Source of the DNA: Nitrospira sp.
GTDB taxonomy: Bacteria > Nitrospirota > Nitrospiria > Nitrospirales > UBA8639
DNA length: 64,000 nt
Assembly: GCA_011523385.1 (NCBI GenBank)
Contig: WTGX01000025.1
Location: 142,994-206,993 of the forward strand
Direction of reading: 5' to 3'
The notes beneath the pieces were generated by a model. It was not told the DNA's origin, searched no databases, and worked only from the letters and a program-made list of their open reading frames with translations. The translations under genes were made by a program, and so were the position numbers. Positions 54,946 through 62,400 of this stretch are shown one piece after another (positions within the stretch are counted from its first letter, which is position 1; each line of letters begins with the position of its first letter).

Positions 54946-54971
54946 GCGCGATAAGATCGCGCGGCTACGAA
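54946..54971. repeat. REP hairpin variant, inverted orientation
   Basis: GCGCGAT-AAG-ATCGCGC is a perfect stem followed by GGCTACGAA. The stem bases differ from the 54843 copy in a compensatory way, while the CTAC (GTAG on the other strand) foot is kept. Confidence 0.65.
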
Positions 54972-55038
54972 TAGAAAGAGAATTGGCCATCAGATGACAA
55001 AATGTACAAAAGTTAAGAATTGTTACAAATGTTACAAA

Positions 55039-55074
55039 TTATAAACTTTGTAAAGTTTTTTACAAAGTTTATAA
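55039..55074. promoter_or_regulatory. perfect 16-base AT-rich inverted repeat
   Basis: TTATAAACTTTGTAAA is followed by GTTT and then TTTACAAAGTTTATAA, its exact complement. Just before it, TGTTACAAAT and GTTACAAATT repeat in tandem (55021-55040). The whole block is far more AT-rich than the surrounding genes. It is 227 bases before the pepM start and could be an operator, a terminator for either side, or an end of a mobile element. Confidence 0.5.
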
Positions 55075-55190
55075 AACATCGAAATTTTTAAAAAAATAAA
55101 ATATTGGAAGAAACGTGGAAATATTAAACATATGGCAACAGGCACGTGTCTTCGCAAAAGCCATTCAATTTTGTTATTCTTTTTAATTGT

Positions 55191-55200
55191 CCCCCCCCCC
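55191..55200. repeat. C10 homopolymer tract upstream of pepM
   Basis: Ten consecutive C follow TTTTTAATTGT, 100 bases before the chosen pepM start. A stem CCCCCGA...TCGGGGG follows at about 55211-55233. Such tracts are slippage-prone. Confidence 0.6.
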
Positions 55201-55300
55201 TCACCCTGCCCCCCGATTAAAGATGTCGGGGGCTTCGCCTGATTTCAGAGTGGGGGAGAGGGTTTTATGGGACAGGCATTTGCAGAATTGTTGCAACCTT

Positions 55301-56935
55301 ATGAACGAACCGTCCGCTCCTTCCAAGACCAGGCAATTCAAGGGACTCCTGCAATCCGACCAATTGGAGTTTCTCTGCGAAGCCCACAACGGGCTCAGCG
55401 CCAAGATCGTGGAGGAGGCGGGCTTCAAAGGCATCTGGGCCAGCGGGCTGACGCTCTCCGCTCAATTCGGCGTAAGGGACAACAACGAAGCGAGTTGGAC
55501 GCAAATTCTCGACCACCTGGAATTCATGTCCGACGCCACGCGGATCCCCATCCTGCTCGACGGCGACACCGGCTACGGGAATTTCAACAACATGCAGCGC
55601 CTGATCCGGAAACTGGAACAACGCCGGATCGCGGCCGTCTGCATCGAAGACAAGCTCTTCCCCAAGACCAACAGTTTTTTGAAGGGCGAAACCCAGCCCA
55701 TGGCCGACGTCGACGAATTCTGCGGGAAAATCAAGGCCGGCAAAGATGCCCAGACCGATGAGGATTTCTGCCTGATTGCCAGGGTCGAAGCCTTCATCTG
55801 CGGTTGGGGCCTGTCCGAAGCCTTGCGACGGGCCGAGGCCTATCACCGGGCAGGCGCCGACGGCATCCTCATTCACAGCGCCCTGGCGGTCCCCGATGAG
55901 ATCCTGGCCTTCAAGCAGGAATGGGGCGATCGATGCCCGGTGGTGATCGTGCCGACCAAGTATTACGCCACGCTCACGGACGTCTTCCGGCAACACGGTT
56001 TTTCCCTGGTGATCTGGGCCAATCACCTCCTCCGCGCGGCCGTGACCATCATGCAGAAAACGGCACGCACCCTGAAAGACAAAGAGAACCTGTTCTCGAT
56101 CGAAGACAAGATTGCGCCGGTGGCCGAAATCTTCCGGCTTCAGGACGCCGCGGAACTCCAGGAAGCCGAGAAACGCTACCTCCCGCACAACGGCGCCGTC
56201 CTGGCCGGGATCGTCCTGGCCGCGTCCCGCGGGAACGAATTCGGGGAATTGACGCAGGACCGGCCCAAGACCATGGTGCCCATTCAGGGCCTGCCGATCC
56301 TGTCGCACATCGTCGGGGCGTACAATGCGATCGGCGTCAAAAACATTACGGTGGTCCGCGGCTACAAAAAGGAGGCCGTGTCCCTGCCCAACCTGACCTA
56401 TGTCGATAACGACGACTTTGCCGAAACAGGGGAACTCGTCTCGCTCTTCAAGGCGCTGCAAGCCAAGAACGGAGATTTTCAGGACACCATCATTTCGTAT
56501 GGGGACGTGCTTTTCCACACGTACATTCCCCAAATCCTGTTTCAGGACCCCGACGACTGGGTGATCGTCGTGGACAGTGTCTGGGCAGGAAAAACGTCCT
56601 ATACCCGGCTCGGGGGATTCGCGGAATGCACGGTGCCCAATTCGCGGAAGGCGTTCAATGCCAGGATCTACCTCAAACAATTGGGACGGGACTTGCCGCG
56701 CGAATCCATTCACGGGGTGTGGATGGGCTTTTTGAAGGTATCGGCCGTCGCAGCCGCGCAGTTGCACGGCATCCTCGGGGAAATGCTCGCCGATCCCGCC
56801 AACGACAAAGCGGGCATGTCGCAATTGTTTCAGGAATTGCTCAAACGGGGCGTCCCGATACGTGTACTCTACACGGTCGGACACTGGCTTGACATCAACA
56901 GTCTCGACGACCTGATGCAGGCCGGGCAATTTTAA
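55301..56935 (+). CDS. pepM: phosphoenolpyruvate mutase fused to a nucleotidyltransferase
   Basis: The first 290 residues are PEP mutase, which moves the phosphate of PEP to carbon to form phosphonopyruvate, the entry step of phosphonate synthesis. Seen: [29 protein letters not shown] (87-95), the diagnostic EDK-x5-NS (E116-K118, N124-S125), ARVEAF and HSALAVPDE. From about 298 a second domain starts ([34 protein letters not shown]), an NTP-transferase fold related to LicC/PntC-like cytidylyltransferases, with the G-x-G-x-R loop altered. Later residues [17 protein letters not shown] and ISYGDVLF support this. ATG 55301 gives the family-like start but has no clear ribosome site; an open in-frame stretch reaches 55187. 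It heads a tight plus-strand cluster. Confidence 0.9.
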   Translation: MNEPSAPSKTRQFKGLLQSDQLEFLCEAHNGLSAKIVEEAGFKGIWASGLTLSAQFGVRDNNEASWTQILDHLEFMSDATRIPILLDGDTGYGNFNNMQRLIRKLEQRRIAAVCIEDKLFPKTNSFLKGETQPMADVDEFCGKIKAGKDAQTDEDFCLIARVEAFICGWGLSEALRRAEAYHRAGADGILIHSALAVPDEILAFKQEWGDRCPVVIVPTKYYATLTDVFRQHGFSLVIWANHLLRAAVTIMQKTARTLKDKENLFSIEDKIAPVAEIFRLQDAAELQEAEKRYLPHNGAVLAGIVLAASRGNEFGELTQDRPKTMVPIQGLPILSHIVGAYNAIGVKNITVVRGYKKEAVSLPNLTYVDNDDFAETGELVSLFKALQAKNGDFQDTIISYGDVLFHTYIPQILFQDPDDWVIVVDSVWAGKTSYTRLGGFAECTVPNSRKAFNARIYLKQLGRDLPRESIHGVWMGFLKVSAVAAAQLHGILGEMLADPANDKAGMSQLFQELLKRGVPIRVLYTVGHWLDINSLDDLMQAGQF

Positions 56936-56958
56936 CGTCCGGATTTTCAGGAGCTACC

Positions 56959-57801
56959 ATGCAAACCATCACCACACACAACGGCGTTCCCATCCCGCAC
57001 TTCATGTACGGCACGGCGTGGAAAAAGGAGGACACGAGCCGGTACGTGCAGTTGGCCGTCCAGGCTGGCTTTCGAGCCATCGACACCGCAAACCAGATCA
57101 TCCATTACGACGAAGCCCTGGTGGGAGAGGCCCTGCTAACCCTGGCGAAACAGGGGATCACGCGGGACCAACTGTTCTTGCAGACCAAATTTACGCCGGT
57201 CTCGGGGCAGGACCACCGAACGCCCTATGACCCCAAGGCCCCCGTGGCGGAGCAGGTCGCCCAATCGTTTGAAAGCTCGCTCGAACACTTGCACACCGAC
57301 CATATCGATTCCTACGTCCTGCACGGACCCTACGGTCGCTGGGAACTCGAAGAAGAAGATTGGGCGGTCTGGACCGCGCTCGAACATCTGTATCAATCAG
57401 GCCGGGTCAAAATGATCGGGATCAGCAACGTCCAAGCCCTTCAACTGCAATTACTATGCGAGCTGGCCAACGTCAAACCCATGGTCGTCCAGAACCGCTG
57501 CTACGCGGCATTGGGATGGGACCGCGCCGTGAGGGAACTCTGCAGGGACCATGACATCGTGTACCAGGGGTTTTCGTTGCTCACTGCGAATCGCGGAGTT
57601 GTTCAAAACCCGGAGGTCGGCGCCATTGCAGAACGGTGCAACACGGGGCCGGCCCAAGTTATTTTCCGGTTTGCCCGGCAGGTGGGCATGCTCCCCATAA
57701 CCGGCACGACCAACACGCAACGTATGAAGGATAATCTGGACATCGACCGCGTGGAACTCACCAAGGAGGAAATCGCCCGGATTGAAACCATCGCGGTGTG
57801 A
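56959..57801 (+). CDS. aldo/keto reductase next to pepM
   Basis: The 280-residue NAD(P)H-dependent enzyme has the complete AKR catalytic set: Asp42 and Tyr50 in FRAIDTANQIIHYDEA, Lys77 in LFLQTKFT, His122 in SYVLHGPYG. GRVKMIGISNV and MLPITGTTNTQRMKDNLD are also typical. It starts 23 bases after the pepM stop, with CAGGAG before the ATG, so the two are almost surely co-transcribed. In this position it could reduce phosphonopyruvate or a later phosphonate aldehyde or ketone, but that is inference. Complete, no signal peptide. Confidence 0.85.
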   Translation: MQTITTHNGVPIPHFMYGTAWKKEDTSRYVQLAVQAGFRAIDTANQIIHYDEALVGEALLTLAKQGITRDQLFLQTKFTPVSGQDHRTPYDPKAPVAEQVAQSFESSLEHLHTDHIDSYVLHGPYGRWELEEEDWAVWTALEHLYQSGRVKMIGISNVQALQLQLLCELANVKPMVVQNRCYAALGWDRAVRELCRDHDIVYQGFSLLTANRGVVQNPEVGAIAERCNTGPAQVIFRFARQVGMLPITGTTNTQRMKDNLDIDRVELTKEEIARIETIAV

Positions 57802-57819
57802 TCGCCAAACGCCTCAAGA

Positions 57820-58923
57820 ATGATGTGCCACATGCTCAAACCACTCTATCTCGCCCTGTGCTTCGTGACGTTCTTCGCGCTTCCGACGCCGGCCCAGGAA
57901 GGCCACGCCGTTCCCGGCGTCCCGTTTCAGGTTTTTCTGAAACAAGGCCAAAAGGAGACCATCCAGCAGGACGTGGCACGTGACGCCATTGAAACCGTGG
58001 TCAAGGCTTTCGGTATCCTGGTCCGGGACCGCTCGCAACACAAACGGTTCGATCAGGCCCTCACGAACGATCTTCTGCAAAAAATCGTAATCGAACCGCG
58101 GGTGCTGAACCGGGACGGCAAGGAGTTTCCGTTTCTCGTGGCCAGGACCAGGCAGAAAGGCAAAGTCAATCTCCTGATCAACGCCGGGAGACTCCGGGAG
58201 GACGGGTACCTCGGGCAGCCGGCGGCCCTCGCCCAGAGACTGGCGAAGGAATTTCAATGGGTCATCAGTAAAGCCGCGACCAAATCCGCCCGCAGGGGAC
58301 GCCTGCTGAAACGCGACCTGCTGCGCGCGCCCATTGCCACGAATGCCGAGATCAAGAAGATGTCGCCGGAGGAACGCACGGCAACGCTGCAAGCCTTATT
58401 GGATACCTACATTCAAACGGTGGACGCCTACGGCAGTCTGGTCGATCAATCCTATTATGAAATGGGAACCACGACCCTGACGAAACCCGAGCACGCGGAC
58501 TCGACCATCAAGCTGTATGACATTCGCGTCCGGCACGCCCTCCGGGTGATCGTGAGCGATCCCTATTTCTGGGAGAACACGCAAAAAGCCGTTCGCAGCC
58601 TGCTCAACGGGAAAGTCTGGCACGTCCTGATGGCCAGGATCGACGAACGGGACTGGACGACCCGGACGCGCGTGGTACCGGAAGACAAGGCCGTCACGGT
58701 CGGCGAACGCGGCCGGGGCATTCAACCCGCCAAGATTCTCGTGAATTACCACCGCTCGCTGGAGCCGGAGGAAAAATTGTACGGTGAGACGCAGGGACTG
58801 CCCATGGGCGCGTTATCCGCGGCACAACTCGCCCGGGTGATCGCTGAAGAAATCCAAAGCCAGATCACGGAAAAATCATTGCGAGGCCACGTGGCCCAGG
58901 ACGAACAAACCGCGCCGGAGTAA
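57820..58923 (+). CDS. secreted hypothetical protein downstream of pepM-AKR
   Basis: The protein of up to 367 residues has a signal peptide (MLKPLYLALCFVTFFALPTP, cleavage near AQEGH). The mature region is mixed alpha/beta, with no cysteines of note, including PFQVFLKQGQKETIQQDVAR, RRGRLLKRDLLRAPIATNAE and LSAAQLARVIAEEIQSQITE. No family is recognised. It starts 18 bases after the reductase stop (ATG 57820; ATG 57832 gives a better signal peptide), so it belongs to the cassette. A periplasmic partner next to phosphonate enzymes hints at export or modification of an envelope component. Confidence 0.65.
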   Translation: MMCHMLKPLYLALCFVTFFALPTPAQEGHAVPGVPFQVFLKQGQKETIQQDVARDAIETVVKAFGILVRDRSQHKRFDQALTNDLLQKIVIEPRVLNRDGKEFPFLVARTRQKGKVNLLINAGRLREDGYLGQPAALAQRLAKEFQWVISKAATKSARRGRLLKRDLLRAPIATNAEIKKMSPEERTATLQALLDTYIQTVDAYGSLVDQSYYEMGTTTLTKPEHADSTIKLYDIRVRHALRVIVSDPYFWENTQKAVRSLLNGKVWHVLMARIDERDWTTRTRVVPEDKAVTVGERGRGIQPAKILVNYHRSLEPEEKLYGETQGLPMGALSAAQLARVIAEEIQSQITEKSLRGHVAQDEQTAPE

Positions 58924-59420
58924 TACAACGCCAAGCCGGACCTCGCCAGCCACACAGCCCAACGTATTCAAAATCAATTATTCAAAAAAAATCCCCCATT
59001 CTTTACTTTCTCAGTTCTTACCCTTATAGTTGCACCTTTATGGAGATCAGGGGTTGCCCTATAAAAATGCGAACCACGCAGCTTCACTTTTATCGCTCGG
59101 CGCCTTTCGACAAGTTATTGCCAGCGACACGAGTTGTTCGGTATAGTTGTTATTCTGATATAATATTGCCCCAAGCCCCAAGGCATGCCATGCCATGTAG
59201 TGGCGCGTCTGTCTGGTGCCGTCTGCTTGCGGCGCTTTTCCCGCTTCGATCTAACCGTTTAGAGCCCGCTTCCGGCCACGCCTGCCTTCCCCGCCCCGCC
59301 ACACGACGCACCAGCGGGAATCCCGCAAGAAGCTACGAAGATCGCCTTACGCGCCGTCGCCGGACACAAGGACTTGATGACGGCAATCGCGAGGCTCGGG
59401 AAAGCCGCCTGGACGGCGGT
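58924..59420. other. spacer and leader before the giant repeat protein gene
   Basis: This 500-base stretch is AT-rich at first (58980-59170) and then GC-rich. It holds a good extended -10 promoter at 59156-59164. The frame of the giant gene is open from ATG codons at 59040, 59067 and 59190, so the leader could be partly coding. No other gene is seen. Confidence 0.5.
59156..59164 (+). promoter_or_regulatory. candidate extended -10 promoter (TGATATAAT)
   Basis: TG-A-TATAAT is a perfect extended -10. A TTGTTC at 59134-59139 could serve as a weak -35 with a 19-base spacer, which extended -10 promoters tolerate. Transcription would begin near 59171, which argues against the ATG codons at 59040 and 59067 as starts of the giant gene. 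Confidence 0.5.
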
Positions 59421-62400
59421 GTGCAATTGCGTGGCGAAGACTGGCGCTTCAGAGGCGTCCTCGCCGCGGCTCTCGTGGCGGCCCTCTTCCTTGTTGCAGC
59501 GGGCACGGCTCATTCCCAGAGCCGAAACATCTTGGTGGAGAGAAGCACCGTTGTTATCCCGGAGGAAGCGGGCGGTTTCCACGATCTGGAAGTCCGCCTG
59601 CTCGGGCCCGACGTCACGGTTACCGTGACGTTCGGAGTCGCCCATACCAACATCGCCACGGTCAGCCCTCAGAGCTTGACCTTCAGCGCCACCGGCACAC
59701 GCAACGACTATACGCCTTGGCAGACCGTGAGGATCACGGCCGTACCGGACAATGTGTACAACCGGAACGGCTCACGCGAGACGACACTCACCCTGCAGGC
59801 GAGCGGCGGAAATTACGCGGGCGCGAGTAATGTCGTGAGGGTCATCGTTCCGGACGACGATGCCACACCCCTGGCGCCACTGCTTGAAGGAACTTCACGC
59901 ACCCACAAGACTTGCTTACCCATTCGCGGAGACTCTCCGCCGGTGCACCTCGATCTCGAGAGCAGCGATTCCTCCGTGGTGCGGGTCAGCCCGACGAGGC
60001 TGACGTGGACCACCGCCACGTCCGGAGACTGCCGCTTCTTTATCCTGACCGCAGTGGACAACGACGCGCTGGGTGACGGCAAGGCTCGAATCACACGAAG
60101 ATTGCACGGGGGCAATTATCCGCTCCCGGTAGCTTCCCCCCTCGACGTGACGGTGCAGGACAACGACTCGCCCCGTCTGCTGGCGTCGGCTTCGGAAGTG
60201 CACTTGGACGAGGGGGGCGAGGCCGAATACAGCATGCGTCTTGCGACAGCGCCCACCGGAGAGGTCACCGTCAACATCGCCGGTCACTCCAGCAGCGACG
60301 TGTCGATTACACCGGCGAGTCTGACCTTTAACACCAGCACCTGGGAGATGCCGCAGACGGTCACGGTGACAGCGGACCATGACACCGACACGGACGACGA
60401 TAAGGTCACGTTGGTTCACAGCGCTTCCGGGGGTGGCTACAACAACGTGACGGCCGATGTCGACGTGGTCGTGACGGACGACGAAGAAGTGAAGGTCATC
60501 GTGTCGACCGGGACGCTGCCCGTCGGGGAAGAGAGCAGTAACACCTACACGGTCGTGCTGGGCTCGCAACCCTCCTCGACCGTGACGGTGACCATTACGG
60601 GGCATTCGGGCTCGAACCTGACACCGACTCCCGCGACGCTCACCTTCAATCCGACCGGCAGCAATCTCTGGAGCACGCCGCAGACGGTGACCGTCTCGGC
60701 GAGCAACGACGTGAACACCAACGACGAGACCACAACGCTGACCAACACCGCGTCCGGCGGCGGCTACAACGGCAAGACCGGCGTGGTGGTGGTGAACGAG
60801 AAGGACAACGACGCCCCTGGCTTGGTGTTTGAGGTCCCGTCGGTGACCGTCACGGAGGGGAGCACCGCCAGCTACGAGGTGCGGCTGGCCTCTGAACCGT
60901 CCGGTACCGTAACGGTGAACGTGTCCATCGCCCAAGCCTATGTCGCCGCGCAGGTGACCCCAACGACCTTGACCTTCATGCCGGCCAACTGGGATCAAAC
61001 CCAGACGGTAACGGTTTCAGGAGTCGAGGACAACAACGTGCGCAACGAGGAGCGATTGATCCATCACCAATCATCTACAACCAATTACACATTCACGTCC
61101 AACTTCATGAAGGTGTCCGTGAAGGACAACGACACGGCCGGACTGGTCCTTTCGCCGGATCCGCTGACCATCGCCGAGGGGGGCACCGCCAGTTTCACGG
61201 TACGGCTTACGAGCCAGCCGAGCGGGAGCGCGCGTGTGTTCCTCGGAGGCCTCGCGGGCACCGACGTGACCTTCGACAAGCCCAACCTGCTGTTCACCGA
61301 AACCACCTGGAACCAGCCGCAGACGGTGGTGCTGTCCGCCGGTGAGGACGCAGACACCATGAACGATACGGCCACGCTGACCCTGGCTGTGTTCGGAAGC
61401 AACCCCTACAGAAACCTGTCCGCAACCCTGGACGTGACGGTCACCGACAACGACAGCGGCGCGCTCATGCCGGCCCTGGTTCTGTCCGAGCCGGCGTTGA
61501 CCCTTCCCGAGGGCGGTCACGGCAGCTACACCCTGAAACTCGCGACGCAGCCTACCGGAACCGTGACCGTGAATATCACGGGCGCGTCCAGCAAGCTGAC
61601 GCTGGACGAGTCCAGCCTGACCTTTTCAACGACGAATTGGAACAAGCCACAACCCGTAACGGTGACGGCGGGACAGGACGCCGACGCGACGGACGATACC
61701 GTGACGCTCATGCATACGGCATCCGGCGCCAACTACGGTTCGGTGGCGACGGCAAACCTGGCGGTATCGGTCAAGGACGAAGACGCGGCACTGATCGTCT
61801 CGACGCCCACCCTGGGCGTCGCCGAAGGCGACACCGGTACCTTCACCGTTCAGCTCGCGGGACAGCCCTCGGGACCTGTAACCGTGGACATCGAAGGGTT
61901 CGCCGATACGGTTGTAACGGTGGACAGGACCACCCTGAGCTTCAGCCCTATTACCTGGAACCAGCCACAGACGGTGACCGTAACCGCTGGGGAAGATGAC
62001 GACACGCTCCAAACGTTGGTCTATCTGGATCTCCAGGCCGCTGGAGGCGGCTACGACCGGATCCGGAGTAGGTTGACTGTGTTCATGCCCGACAACGATG
62101 CCGTGGCGCTGGTGAAATCCACGTCCAGGATACGGGTCATGGAAGGTGGAAACGGCAGCTATACGATGAGACTGTCGAAGGCCCCGTCCAGCACGGTGAC
62201 GGTCACCATCAGCGGCTACTCCGAGACGGACGTGACGGTCAATCCCACGACGCTCACCTTTAATCCGACCGGCAGCAATCTCTGGAGCACGCCACGGACG
62301 GTGACCGTGAATGCGAGCGAGGACGATGACGGGGTCCGGGACAGCGTTCGCCTTTCCCACAGCCCAGCCAACGGCGGCTACGACTCGGCGAGGATCGAGG

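Larger units (their letters stand above)
54742..55300. other. long spacer with REP copies, AT-rich palindrome and C10 tract
   Basis: About 560 bases have no convincing gene. They contain REP hairpins (54843-54867 and 54946-54971), a CTGGATTCTCGA...TCGAGAATGACAG palindrome (54880-54913), a strongly AT-rich block (54995-55190) with a 16-base perfect inverted repeat, and a run of ten C. This block divides the accessory island from the phosphonate-like cassette. Confidence 0.6.

Noticed and set aside
47950..54971. CRISPR array
   Set aside because: The repeats are few, irregularly spaced inverted hairpins with a GTAG foot, without unique equal-length spacers or cas genes.
47899..55300. Prophage or integrative element with att sites
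   Set aside because: No integrase, phage structural gene or clear direct att repeat is seen. The tRNA-Leu gene at 46685 is intact, with no copy of its 3' end noticed in the island.
55267..55761. ORF starting at ATG 55267 with a good ribosome site
   Set aside because: It is out of frame with PEP mutase and encodes an Arg/Gln/Pro-rich sequence without homology. The site is noted only as a puzzle for the pepM start.
55265..56929. 554-residue minus-strand ORF
   Set aside because: It mirrors the pepM-NTase gene. The plus strand has the catalytic EDK-x5-NS signature, the minus strand has nothing.
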